Below, piece after piece: positions 33,285 to 44,550 of a stretch of DNA of 64,000 bases. Source of the stretch: Hedera helix (Eukaryota; Streptophyta; Magnoliopsida; Apiales; Araliaceae). Location: positions 30,322,773 through 30,386,772 of the forward strand of contig OX359278.1 in assembly GCA_947179155.2 (NCBI GenBank), in the 5' to 3' direction. The notes beneath the pieces were generated by a model, which was not told where the DNA came from, did not search any database, and saw nothing but the letters and a program-made list of their open reading frames with translations. How positions within the stretch are numbered: position 1 is the stretch's first letter; each line of letters begins with the position of its first letter. The translations under genes and the position numbers were made by a program.

Positions 33285-35960
33285 ACTAATTCCCTTTATA
33301 TATGTTATAGTCCACTCGATTGTAGTTTTGAACTATCACAACACTTTCAATAACTTTTTCTCTTATGCTTCATCAAGTGATGCTGAGATAATAACTGGTA
33401 ATGTAGAAGACTCACCCAAATAATAGTATCGCAAATGATTCGGTAACTGCTTTAACTCCAAAACTGGTGACTCTTCTATTAACGTCTTTACATGGATGGT
33501 TGGCTTTTCTTCTCAATCTAAGGACTCATACATCTTTGCAAATTGAAAATATGGTGGTGCTGTATTCAACACTTTCAGATACTCAAATGAAGCCAAAAAG
33601 TTTGTCGCTTTCAGATTAGTCAAAGCTTTTTCAAGTGGATCCTTCCGCAAACTATCTTCAAAAACTTTCTCCACCACTACCTCAAACCAATCTATCTTGA
33701 AGCATTCTTTAACCTCCTTTGGGAATTTTATGGCTTTAGAAACGATGAGTGTTACTTCTTGGTCGTGAACCCTCATGGTTAATTCTCTTTTTAGCACATC
33801 TATTAGAGTTATACCTGTAGCCAAAAATAGACGCCCAAGGATGATTGAAATTTCTTTATCTTCTTCACAATCTAACACTATGAAATCTGTCGGAAAAATA
33901 AACTTGTCGACCTTTACTAAAATGTCCTCCACTATCCCCCTTGGGTAAGTTAATGGTCGATCAGCTAGTTGTAAAGTGACATTGATTGACTTATCTTCCT
34001 TTAGACCCAATTGTTGGTAGATTGATAACGGCATCAAATTGATACTAGCCCCTAAATTGCACAAAGCCCTTCTAAAATTTTTATCTCCATTGGTGTAAGG
34101 TATTATAAAGCTACCTGGATCTCTGAGTTTATGTGGTAGCTTTTTCTAACAGAATCGCACTACACTCCTCTGTGAGTGCAATGGTTTTAAAGTCTTCAAG
34201 CTCCTCTTTCTCGATAGAATCTCCTTCATGAATTTCATATAGCTTAGCATTTGAGTTAGGGCATCCGCAAATGGTATATTGATTTGTTACCTCTTGAATA
34301 CCTCTTGGAACTTTGTAAACTGCTTATCCTCCCTTGTTTTTTAAAGTCTTTGTGGAAAAGGAACTGGTGGTACATATGCATTCGGCTTAACTCCTTCAGG
34401 TTTCCCAACATATTTTTCCTTTTTCTTCTCATTTTCAAATATATGCTCCTCAACTGATACCTACTCCACTGTGATTTCTTCCTCTTGTGATGGCTTTGAT
34501 TTCTCTTCAATAGACTCCTTTAACTCTTTTCCACTCCTCAACGTGATGTCCTTGCAATGTTCCTTTCCATCCCTCCTCGGATTCATCTCCGTATTGCTAA
34601 GTAAAACTCCTTGAGGGTGGTTATTCAATAAAAACATAATTTGCCCTATTTGATTTTCCAAATTACGAATAACCACTGACTAACTCTTGATGTTCATGTC
34701 CATGTCCTTCAGCATTTTATCTTGTGCCTTTATTCTTGTCTCGGTGTCTACTCTAAATTTCTCAATGCCCGCCATAAACGTAGCTAATACATCCACCAAT
34801 TTATTCTGCCTTTCTGCTTGTGGAGGGGGTTGATTGTGGAATCCGGGTGGGTTTGTTTGCCTTAGAGATTGAACTTGTGCTTGATAGTCATTTTAAGAAA
34901 ATTTTTGGTGATTCCTCCAACTCGGATTATAGCTATTTCTAAACTGCTGCTGTCTATTATAGTTCCCAACAAACTGCACTAACTCGGTACTAATGGCACA
35001 TTGATCTGTTGAGTGATTTCCCACACAAAATTTACAAACTGTCTCTATTTTCTAAACATTATACATCCCCATAGCATCGATCTTCTTTGATAGGGCAGAG
35101 TATTGGGCTGCTACTTATGCCGAAAAAGCTGTCATAATATCCACCTCATGAATTTCTGCTGCTCTTGACTAATGAGTCCTTACAATAGGCCATTGATAGT
35201 TGTTGGCTGCCATATTCTCCAATAGGTTGTAAGCTTTCTCGCAGTTCTTTTCCATCAACGCTCCACCTGCCACCGCATCATGCTCGTCCTCACTTAACTA
35301 AATAGGCCATTGTAAAGGGCTTGGACTTGAAACCACTTGGGGATCCCGTGATGGGGATATTTTTGTAATAAATCCTTGAACCTCTCCTAAGCTTCGTGCA
35401 GCGACTTAAAATCATGCTAGACGAAAGAAGTAATATCGTTCCGCATATTTGTCGTCTTTGCTGGTGGAAAGAATTTGGCAAGGAACTTTTGTGCCAAACC
35501 ATTCCACGTTGTAATCAACCTGCAAGTAGTGAGTGTAACCAGCTCTTGGCTTTGTCTCTCAATGTGAATGGGAAAAGCCTTAATCTAATAACGTCATCTG
35601 TCACCCCCATTATATTTAAAAGTATCACATATCTTCAAGAAGCTGATAATATGGTGGTTGGGGTCATCATTTGGTAAACCCCCGAACTGAACCGAGTTCT
35701 GAATCATCTGAATAGTTCCTAGTTTGATCTCAAAACTAGCAGATGTAATGGTAGGCCTTGTGTTGCTGGTCTGAATTTTTATAACCTGTGGCACGGCATA
35801 GTCCTGCAGTGATTTCTGTTATTCTTCAGTCATTCTATCTTGATTCTGCACCGTTTCATGGATAAAGTTGCCAATCCTTTAAAACCTTCGCTCGATCTCG
35901 TCCTCGTATGGAACTAATTCCGGACTTTTGGATCTCGTGTGCATAAACAGAATACTAAAA
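33285..35960 (-). pseudogene. Element A gag, protease and start of RT region
   Basis: 35594-35794 and 35290-35502 hold the capsid start (SFEIKLGTIQMIQNSVQFGG, FLKICDTFKYNGG). 34461-34676 holds the post-capsid part (LENQIGQIMFLLNN, CKDITLRSGKELKE). 33513-34064 is the protease (CNLGASINLMPLSIY .. IILGRLFLATG). The catalytic Asp of DLGAS is Asn here, which would abolish activity. 33285-33512 is the linker (ELPNHLRYYYLGESS) running into KGIS at the C insertion. The frame meets the RT frame at 7586 after removal of C. Many stops are present. Confidence 0.8.
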
Positions 35961-36131
35961 TCTCTCCTTTGTAAAAGCACGAGCAGCCTAAAACCAATGG
36001 AAGCCTACAAAATCAAAGAATAAATAAAAAAATAAATAAAAAATAAAAAATGTCTAAATTAAAACTGAATTGATAAAACTAATGACGCAAAGAATTATTA
36101 GAACCATTCCTCGATAACGGCGCCAAAAACT
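35961..36131 (-). other. Element A leader and primer binding site
   Basis: The minus strand at about 36110-36130 reads TTTTTGGCGCCGTTATCGAGG, two bases from the LTR end. It is the Athila-type site, usually TTTGGCGCCGTTGTCGGGGA. The rest is a short AT-rich leader with an aataaataaaa run near 36020-36050. Confidence 0.8.
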
Positions 36132-37007
36132 TGTTATCCAATTTATATATGGTCAAATTCGTGCAAGTGCACACCGTCAATCAAGTAATTTAGAATTAAG
36201 TTGTGTGTCAAACCCACAGAGAACGGATAACAATTACTCTAATTATCTATTCAACCTAATTTAAACAATCACCAAGTTTGATTATGAAATATTTAAAACT
36301 AAAGTAAAATAATACTAACTAGAAGAAATTGATTATCAGATGTTTAAAAGCTTAGGATCGCAGCTTCCCCAATTGCTCATAATAATCTCTTCACCCTATT
36401 TTTAGTTATTTAATCCCCAACAAGTTGTTAACTTAAGAATGTATATCTATTTATTAATCTTTTTCAACAATTAAGAAAAACACTTATTCCAGTTATGTTG
36501 CTATATTCATGCAAAACACTTAAAATAGATTTATTAAGCACAAACTCCCATATATGTTACACATAACACATAGGTGCATTCATCCTATACACTATTAAGA
36601 TATTCTTCATAGAACGATAATAACTTCATACGTTATCACGCCCAGATCTAATCTTAGATTTCATTTCCCAATTTCGTCTAAGATATCTAACTAACTACTG
36701 GCCACACAATTAATGAATAAGCACAAGATATGATAAACAACTTAGAATAGAATCAATAACTAAAAATATGCATGAATAAATTATTACAAAGCAAAAGGTT
36801 CCATTGAAATCCTAATAAAAAGTTTAGTTCCACATAATTCTATTGAAAATCATCAGTAATAAAAAGAAAAAATTTCAAAGTTCAAAGATAAAGCAAAGAG
36901 AAGTAGAGAAAACTCTGTCGAATTATATCCATCTTCCTAGCCTTCACTTGATCTTCTATGCTCTTCCTCTAATTCTTCAAATCTTCAATATCTAGCTTCC
37001 AATCCTT

Positions 37008-37050
<43 letters not shown>

Positions 37051-37397
37051 GTGTTAAGAAGTACCCTCTAAAACCCTCATAGCAACTCTTAAATCGTAGC
37101 AACATTACACTCCTCATTGGGCTCAACCTCTGTGAAGCACACGAATCATCCCAGTTAAGTTCGCCGACCATGACCCTGGCCACGAAATTGCACTACAAAT
37201 CTGGCCTTGGCCACGACCCATATCCAGAAATTATAAAAATGCCATTAAGTTCGTATTTTACCGTTTTGACCCCCCGAAACTGTTTTCTGCAAAAGAAACA
37301 TAAAAAAAAAGAGTAAAATGCATCTAAAAATACTCAAAGATAGCAAATTATTAAGCCCAAAAGCCTTCAATTAGTGGGTATAAAATCCATTCATCCA
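36132..37397 (-). repeat. Element A 5' LTR
   Basis: 1266 bp. The plus-strand start tgttatcc adjoins the PBS; the plus-strand end ccattcatcca is the U3 start (minus TGGATGAATGG), matching the stub at 1172-1352. It contains a (CT)n run at 37013-37047 and GC-richer U3 sequence near 37150-37215 (ctggccacga, ccttggccacgaccc). It abuts the truncated LTR of F directly. Confidence 0.8.
37013..37047. repeat. (CT)n microsatellite
   Basis: About 17 CT units within the 5' LTR of A, in the region expected to be the untranslated transcript start on the minus strand (GA-rich in the sense direction). Confidence 0.9.
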
Positions 37398-39109
37398 CAC
37401 TACGCCCCGGCGCAGTGTTTAGTACAAAAACTCTCGCCCCGGCGCAGTGCTCAGAAACTAATTTTTTAGAAATTTTTCCCAAACTATTCTCATGTTATTT
37501 TTGGCCATGCATTGCAAGACTTTATTTTAACATTTGATTTTGCATACATAACACATATATGACTTGTCTAGGCATTCAAAAATATTATTAGTTTTTAAAT
37601 AACCTTATTTTTCTAAAATTTACTTTTTAGGTTACAACGAACGTTTTCGAACACCTAAAACACACTTTTATCGCCATATACACTAAATGAGCAGCAAATC
37701 AATGCGAACACGTGTATTTACATAAAACTTAGTCATTCTACTTTATTTCACCATTAATTACTTAAAATGGCCAAAAATCACCCCGTGATAGGATTTACAA
37801 ACCTAACCTAAAATTTTCATAAAAACTAACTTTAAGTTCATAACCTCCACTTTCTATATACTCTATGAAAAGTCCATTTACTAACGGTATAGCCTCATAT
37901 TGCACATATAAGACTCTAATACTACATGCTACCATTTATATTTGATTTTCATGCATATAACACACCTGATAAGGTTTCTAACTATACAAAACCATGTTTT
38001 CCATAATTATATGTATCTAGCATGCAAATAAACATGCAAATGCACATACCACCTTTATAATACTACCTTATCACTTAGAGTTTCATCATGAACATAATCA
38101 CATAACACATAAACTCACACAAACAACATTTTAACCATTAAAACACTTATATACACATATATACATGCATAAATGAAAGTTTAGAGACAAGAAAACTTTT
38201 AAACCTTCTTTAAGCTCTTCTTCTTTTTGCTAGAAAGCTCCTTAAGGTTGGATGATCCACTTTGGTTGCTAGCTTTTAGTCTCTAGTACACTTCTCTAAC
38301 AATCTCTTAAGCTTTTTCTCAAGCACTATTTCTTGCTTTCTCTCTTCCAAACTCTCACACTTAGCCAAACAAGATGAAATGTAGATGAAGGGAGTAACCT
38401 AGTTAATATCTTACAAATCTATACGTACATAGCTTGTATACATATTTCCTACAACTAACTATCATTAGTTAGTTTAATCGAGCGTAGTTAAGGGCACGCA
38501 AGGCATTTCCCAACTTCATTTAAGGATTAAATGGACAATACACATATTTAGGACACCAAGGTCATAATTTGGCTTGTCAAGGTTAACATGGATATTTTTC
38601 CATTTTTCTAAATAATTTAATTTTTTAATAAATCATCTTTAATTCTTATTGGTCCATTTAAATGCACATGGATTTATCTTTGGTAATTAATCCAACTAGC
38701 TTGGTTTTTCACCAATTGTGCTACTTTCACTTAATCACAATTAAATTGTTTAATTAGTTAATTAGTTATAATCAAACTAACTCATCATTCGTAACTAGAA
38801 AACCATCCTAGCTATAAATCAATCCAATTATATAATTAACCAATTTAAATCCATGTCATTTCAAATAATAGAAACGCTCATATTTTTCATAAAAATGCTT
38901 TCTTGGGAAACAAAACCCTTGAAAAAATAAAAAATATTCAAATCATAGATATTAAGTCCACGTTTATTTTTTCACAAAAATAATTTTATTCTAAAATCAA
39001 ATAATGCATAATTTGCTTGTCCCAAAACATCTATCACATTACAAAAATCTAACTTCATTATTTATTTATGATTTTTTTACAACATTTAACAAAAATACGT
39101 ATCGTTACA
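37398..39109 (-). repeat. Element F 3' LTR, truncated
   Basis: The minus strand begins TGTAACGATACG after the purine tract at 39110. It is AT-rich with a purine-rich leader block (sense strand) near 38205-38350. Near the left edge is a pair of GC palindromes, cactacgccccggcgcagtg (37398-37417) and a second gccccggcgcagtg (about 37436-37449). The end of the LTR is cut by A. Confidence 0.65.
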
Positions 39110-39130
39110 TTCTTCCCTCCTTATAAGGAT
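39110..39130 (-). promoter_or_regulatory. Polypurine tract of element F
   Basis: The plus strand ttcttccctccttataagg reads AAGGAGGGAAGAA on the minus strand immediately before the LTR start. It is preceded by a GATTTCGGGGACAAAATCC stretch, standard for chromoviruses. Confidence 0.75.
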
Positions 39131-40998
39131 TTTGTCCCCGAAATCACTATTACAAGCCCGGAATCACTATTAAAAGGTTACACAAATAGATTAGGATAAT
39201 TCTTTTTTATTATCTCTTATAGTTCCCACGTTGCTTCATCAGCATTGTGGTTTCTCCAAACTATCTTAACAGAAGGTATTACCTTATTTCTTAGAACTTG
39301 CTCTTTCCTGTCAATTATTTGAATAGGAGTTTCTTCATACATTAAATTCTTCTCAACAAGAATAGGTTCATATTATATTGCATGCTTATAATCTGGCTTA
39401 TAAGGCCTTAATACTGATACGTGAAATAAATTGTGAATATGCTCCAACTTTGGAGGTAAAGTTACCACGTAAGCTACCTATCATATCCTCTTTAGCACTT
39501 CAAACGGTCTAATAAATCTCAAACTCAACTTTTTTTTCTTTCCAAATCTTATCTTCCTTTTTCAGGGAGATACCTTTAAAAACACATAAGACCCTGCGTC
39601 AAAATCTCTCTTATGTCAATGCAAGTATGCATACTTCTTTTATCTGTCTTATGCTGCTACAAGCCTCGATCTTATCACACTAAAAATTTCAGCCGTTTGT
39701 TGAACCATTTCTGGTCCTAACAACTTACGTTCTCCCACCTCGTCCCAACACAGAGTTGTTCTGCACTTCATTCCATACAATGCCTCATAAGGTGGCATAC
39801 CAATACTTGCATGATAACTGCTGTTTTACGTAAATTCAACTAGTGGTAAATGTTTATCCCAATTTCCCTTGAAATCTATAACGCATGCTCTCAGTATATC
39901 TTCAAACGTTTAAATTGTCATTTCATTTTGCTCATTTGTTTTAGGATAATACGATGTACTCAACCTCAACTGTTTTCCCATACGCTCTTAAAAACTCTTC
40001 CAAAATTTTGATGTGAATCACGGATCTTGATTTGAACAATCGATACCGAAACTTCATACCTAGATACAATGTCTACCATATACCGCTTTGCTAATTGATC
40101 CAAATTGAATCTAATCTTGATCGACAAGAAGTTTGCTGACTTCATTAGTCAATCCGCTATCACCCATATCGAGTCATATCATTTCTGAATAGTTAAAAGT
40201 CCCACCAAAAAATCCATTATAATGTGCTCTCATTTTTATTCTGGAATTTCTAATGACTGTAGTAAACCACTTGGTCTCTAATGTTCTACCTTAAACCTTT
40301 GACAAGTTAGGTATCTACTGACACACTCTACAATGTATTTCTTCATATTAGGCCACCAAAAGTGTTTACGAAGATCTTGATATATCTTCATACTACCCAA
40401 ATGAATCAAATATCTCGAACTGTGTGCCTCTTACAAAATTTCATCTTTCAATTCAGATCGCAATGGTACCCACACTCTTCCTTTGAACCTTAGCAATCTG
40501 TTATCATCTAGTTTAAACTTAGTCTCTTGACTATCAGACATACGTTCTTTTATTCTGCCACACTCCTCATCTTGCAATTGAGCTTCTTTTACTCTATCCA
40601 ATAACATTGGATAAGCGTCCACCATATACAACTTCTGTTTCGACTTTATCATATGTGTTACCTCTATTTCCATTCGTTCCATTTCTCTGATTAGCTCTTC
40701 CTAAGCATTCAATATTTCTAATCTTTTCCGACCCTTTCTACTTAAAGCATCGACTATCACATTAGCTTTTTCCGGGTGATACAGAATTTCACAATCATAA
40801 TCCTTGATCAATTCTAACCACCTCCTCTATCTCATATTCAAATCTTTATGAGTTAAGATATACTTTAGACTTTTGTGATCTGTATATATATCATATTTTT
40901 CTTTGTATAAATAATGTCTCCATATCTTTAAGGTAAAAACTACTGCTGCCAATTCTAAGTCATTGGTAAAATAACCCTTTTCATAGTCCTTTAGCTGT
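39131..40998 (-). pseudogene. Element F integrase, chromodomain and RNase H end
   Basis: Near 39185-39300 the minus strand reads VKIVWRNHNADEATWEL, a chromodomain with the Trp that B has lost. 39300-40430 is a heavily mutated integrase, parallel to B (for example tcccacctcgtcccaacac near 39735, catgataactgctg near 39809). 40431-40682 reads YPMLLDRVKEAQLQDEECGR and LLRFKGRVWVP, the stretch before the integrase zinc finger. 40690-40998 is the RNase H end, including tccgggtgatacag. It is cut at 40998 by the CACTA element and resumes at 44222. Confidence 0.75.
40996..40998. repeat. CACTA target site duplication, left copy (TGT)
   Basis: tgt directly precedes CACTACAAG and recurs at 44222-44224 directly after CTTGTAGTG. 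A 3-bp duplication is the rule for CACTA elements, and the RNase H sequence of F continues across it. Confidence 0.85.
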
Positions 40999-41019
40999 CA
41001 CTACAAGAAAAAGGCTCAA

Positions 41020-41460
41020 TTCCGACGGAAATTTTCGTCGAAAATAAACCTATTCCGTCGGAATTATAATATTACTTACGGAAAGTTCGGTCGATGATTC
41101 GGACGAAAATAACCGCGTCGGAATTAATTTCGTCGAACATTCGGTCGAAAATAAATAATCCCCGACGTATTTTTCCCGTCAGAATTTTCGTCGTAATTAG
41201 CATATGCCCGACAGAATAAATTCCGTCAAAGATAAATAATTCCGTCAGCATTTTAATTTATATCTTCGACAGAGATTCCGTCAGAAAATCAACCCATCCG
41301 TCGAATATAAGTACTTAATTTCGACGGAAATTTCGTCGTAATAGATTTATTCCGTCGGTAATAGTCCTTCCAATAATTAGGAAATTAATAATTTAATGCA
41401 ATAATTCCGACGAAAATTCTGTCGTAAATACCTAATTCCGTCGGAAATACAAGAGTTTTT
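41020..41460. repeat. Left subterminal repeats of the CACTA element
   Basis: More than a dozen copies of tccgtcgga or its complement tccgacgga and close variants (ccgtcaga, ccgtcgaa), in direct and inverted order. The right end has a comparable but shorter set. Confidence 0.8.
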
Positions 41461-41689
41461 TAAAGGTTCTTTTTGCTTTTTTCAATGCCAGGTTTTAAAA
41501 CCACATTTTTTGTACCTGCAAACCTGCTTTATCCCAACAGCACAACATCAATCCATTCTTTATGTTCACACACTTGATATAAATATAAACGACGATACAT
41601 TATAAAATAAATTATCGTACTTTACAAAACTAAACAAAATTACGATAAATTACAATCAATTAAGTTAAATTAAAGTAAGTACAACTAAA

Positions 41690-42215
41690 TTATAATCTAC
41701 AAAGAATCATCGCCCAGAGATCGAGGGTTCTGCTGTGGTGTATGAAAATCATCGTTGTCACCCCTCCCGCTCGCGATCGGCATCGCCAGCATGCTCGAAA
41801 TTGTCATCATGTTAATACAATTACAAATATCAATCATTAGTCCGTACTTGAGACAAAAAATCATAGTTAAATAATTATTGCAGAACATATAGAATATACA
41901 ACTTAAATTGAACAAAATACCTGTGCAGTCGGGCGCTGAGTCAGCATCGGGCCAAAAGCCTCCAACAACAGGGTAGTCACCATCCGAATCACCTCGTCTC
42001 GTATCGCGGCGAACTGCTCCAGAGATATGCCTGTACTTTCGACACTGGCCCCTGCTGCAACGTCTTGAGCAAGATGGTGAAGACGAGCACTGGTAGGTGT
42101 TCATTAATGATTCCTGCATGACTTCACCTTCTAAGTATACGGGTCAGGCTTCTATCCCGTTCCTAAATGCGTCTCCTCACTTGTGCCAACACTGTGAGCA
42201 CGTTTTTTTTCTGTT
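41690..42215 (-). pseudogene. TNP1-like C-terminal exon of the CACTA element
   Basis: The best reading of the minus strand at about 41930-42090 is SARLHHLAQDVAAGASVEST, then GISLEQFAAIRDEVIRMVTT, then LLLEAFGPMLTQRP. Its hydrophobic spacing fits the C-terminal helix of TNP1/ORF1-type CACTA proteins. The longest ATG-initiated frame here (41697-42119) is shifted by one base and is probably not the real one. At 42152-42200 the preceding piece reads HSVGTSEETHLGTG. The following AT-rich sequence suggests introns or decay. Confidence 0.45.
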
Positions 42216-42599
42216 TCAAAGAAATTTCGACAGCACCTCCCCATGGTCTCTAAGTACACGAAATAGACCACGTCAACGTAGGCTAAGTATGTACTCATAG
42301 AACATGTAGAGATGTCAACGAAAAGTCCCCAAAACAAATAAAACGTACTCAAATTGTTGGCACAAACCTAAGTGAGAGACGTAACATCTAGCAACAGTCC
42401 CAGACGAGCGACTATTTGGCATTCACTCCTAGTGAGTGAATGTCAATCGGGTTTCTAAGCTCCTAACCGAATTACATGCACATGTGATTGAATTTATTAA
42501 ACGATTTTTTTGGGTACAGCGCAATTGAATTTCTAAAATCGTAACGAAACTGCATGTACAACTGATTTGATTAAATTTAGAGTATTTCATATTCACCCG

Positions 42600-43420
42600 T
42601 TACGTGTGAATGTCAAGCGAGGAACGTTAAATTAATGTTATTTTATTTTATTTTGTTTTACTTAATTTACTTTATTTTCATTTTATTTAATTTAACTTAG
42701 TCTTATTTAAATTAATTTATTTTATTTAGTTTATTTCATTTTACTTAATTTAATTTATTTTTTCTGAATTATATATAATTTCACTTAATTTTATTTAATT
42801 TAACTTAATTTAATTTTGTTTAATTATATTAACTTAATTTATTTTATTATATTTTATTTTACTTAATTTATTTTATTTTATATTATTTTATTTTAATTAT
42901 ATTAAATTTAACATAATTTAATGTAAATTAATTATACATGATACAATTTTATTATATTAAATTAATTTAATTATATTTTATTTTAGTTTATTTTAATTGT
43001 ATTTAATTTAACTTAGTTTAATTTAATTTAAATGTAATTATTTTATTTGACTTTATTTTATTTTAATTATATTAAATTTAACTTAATTTAATTTAATTAT
43101 ATTACATTAATTTTATTATAATTTAACTTAATTTAATTATATTACACTAATTTTATTATAATAAATTAATTTAATTATATTTTATTTGAGTTTATTTTAT
43201 TTTACGTAATTTAATTTATTTTATCTGAATTATATTTCTCTTCATTTAATTTTACTTATTTTTATTTTAAATTAATTTATTTTATTTAGTTTTATGAATT
43301 TAATTTATTTTAAGTATATTTAATTTAACATAATTTTATTTAATTAATTTAATTATATTTTTATGTTAGTTCATTTCATTTTATGTTATTATTACAAAAC
43401 TAAGTAAATACTAAGCTTAT
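42600..43420. repeat. AT-rich simple sequence, (TTTAATTTA)-like
   Basis: About 0.8 kb composed of permutations of ttaattta, ttttattt and ttatatta with almost no G or C. It lies in the middle of the CACTA element and probably grew by slippage. It codes for nothing. Confidence 0.8.
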
Positions 43421-43957
43421 TTTAATATTGACAAATTAGGAAAATACATAAATAGACGTAGGGCCCACAAATATTGCATTTGAACAATTTTAACAGAAAT
43501 TCCGTCGGAAATTCCGTCGGAAATACACAAAATAATAACCATCATGGAAATACCACATACTGTCACAAATTAATTTCCACATACTGCAACAAATTAATTT
43601 CAGAATATATATATATATATCACATTACTCAGGACAAAAAATTTCCAACCGGAACAAAAAAATTCCAATCGGCCGGCACAAATTTGCTATATATATATAC
43701 ATACCTTAGGATGCTACGGACGTCGACGACGGAGGGGCGACGGAGGCAGAACGAATGGCGGCACGGACGGCGAAACGGACGACAGCAGCACTCGACGGCG
43801 GCAACAGGAGGCGGCAACAGACGGAGGTGATGTGTCGTCGGTCGGAGGGGCCGGAAGGCGTTGAGAGAGAGAGAGATCGCGATAGGAAGAGAGAGAAAGA
43901 TTAATAAAAACTGAAGCGGCTAGGGGAAAAAGACGATGAAAAGGGTTTTAAGTTATT
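43421..43957. other. Right inner part of the CACTA element
   Basis: Contains two adjacent ttccgtcggaa units (43498-43520), an (AT)n run, then a GC-rich patch (about 43718-43860; ggcggcacggacggcgaaacg) and gagagagagagag (43864-43874). The GC-rich patch could be part of a captured or former first exon. I cannot identify a protein. Confidence 0.4.
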
Positions 43958-44221
43958 TTTGACAGAATATTCCGTCGATATTAGGTCCGTCGAAAATAAA
44001 ATAAAATCGACGGAAATTCGGTCGATTATATGTTCAATTCCGTCGAACTTATATTGTCTGGACGCGGGAATTTTGGCGCCAACAGGGATCTACAATATCG
44101 ACGGAATTCCGTCGACTATAACTTATTATCGACGAAATTAAATACGACGGACTATTCCGTCGTAATTATGTTATTTTCGACGAAATTAATTCCGTCGGAA
44201 TTGAGCCTTTTTCTTGTAGTG

Positions 44222-44440
44222 TGTATTGACGCGTATGTTATGACCTTGTTGTGATGCATCAAAACACAACCAAGTTCTATATGCGATGCGTCACTATACA
44301 CCATTAAACCTCCTGTATCATCAACTAGTGATAACACAGGTGCCTCACTCATCCTTTTCTTGAGTTTTACAAAATATTCTTCACATTTCTCCGTCCAAAC
44401 AAACTTTACAGTTTTCCTTATTAAATTCGTCAAAGGTCTT
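44222..44440 (-). pseudogene. Element F RNase H start, right of the CACTA element
   Basis: The minus strand reads LTNLIRKTVKFVWTEKCEEY, FVKLKKRMSEAPVLSLVDD, then MVYSDASHIELGCVLMHHNK. This is the RT-RNase H connection and the YSDAS active-site strand, parallel to residues 417-480 of the pol of B. Coding similarity stops abruptly at about 44440. Confidence 0.85.
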
Positions 44441-44528
44441 GACTGAAAGTAGTATGCACACAAGACAATCATATTTGATGTGATATTACATATACTTTAC
44501 AGATTTCCTTATTAAATTCTTCATATTT
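44403..44528. repeat. Direct repeat at the right breakpoint of F
   Basis: actttacagttttccttatt followed by aaattcgtc (44403-44431) recurs as actttacagatttccttatt followed by aaattcttc (44494-44522), 91 bp away. The second copy lies outside the coding part. Such short templated copies are typical of filler DNA at repaired breaks. Confidence 0.6.
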
Positions 44529-44550
44529 GATTTCTTTATCCATATTTAAT

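Larger units (their letters stand above)
1172..37397 (-). mobile_element. Element A: Athila-like Ty3/gypsy retrotransposon, split by nested insertions
   Basis: On the minus strand the order is 5' LTR (36132-37397), PBS with TTTTTGGCGCCGTT, gag, protease, RT, RNase H, integrase, an extra 3' ORF, PPT and a 3' LTR stub. The element is cut at 7586/33285 by solo LTR C, flanked by ACTAA on both sides. Removing that insertion leaves about 10.5 kb, a normal length for Athila-type elements, and the pol reading frame resumes across the site. All coding parts carry stops or frameshifts, so this copy is dead. The 3' LTR has lost everything left of 1172, where Ogre-like sequence begins. Confidence 0.85.
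40999..44221 (-). mobile_element. CACTA (En/Spm-type) DNA transposon, 3.2 kb
   Basis: Perfect 32-bp terminal inverted repeats (40999-41030 and 44190-44221) begin CACTACAAGAAAAAGGCTCA, the canonical CACTA end. Both subterminal regions are full of short TTCCGTCGGAA / CGACGGAAT units in both orientations (left about 41021-41455, right about 43493-43520 and 43965-44205). These are the usual binding sites for the element's own DNA-binding protein. The DDE transposase (TNPD-like) is absent; only a tail of the TNP1-like protein is seen. It is therefore non-autonomous. Confidence 0.93.
37398..44440 (-). mobile_element. Element F: decayed chromovirus, interrupted by a CACTA transposon
   Basis: 3' LTR (37398-39109), PPT, and degenerate chromodomain, integrase and RNase H on the minus strand up to 44440, where the element breaks off. 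A CACTA element fills 40999-44221. No gag, RT palm, PBS or 5' LTR of F is visible. The left edge is the 5' LTR of A, so A either inserted into the LTR of F or joined it later. Confidence 0.75.

Noticed and set aside
41697..42119. 140-codon frame as the real CACTA protein
   Set aside because: A neighbouring frame gives the coherent helix (SARLHHLAQDVAAG..); the ATG frame is shifted by one base.
42600..43420. AT-rich block as replication origin or matrix attachment region
   Set aside because: Composition alone supports simple sequence growth; nothing else points to such a function.
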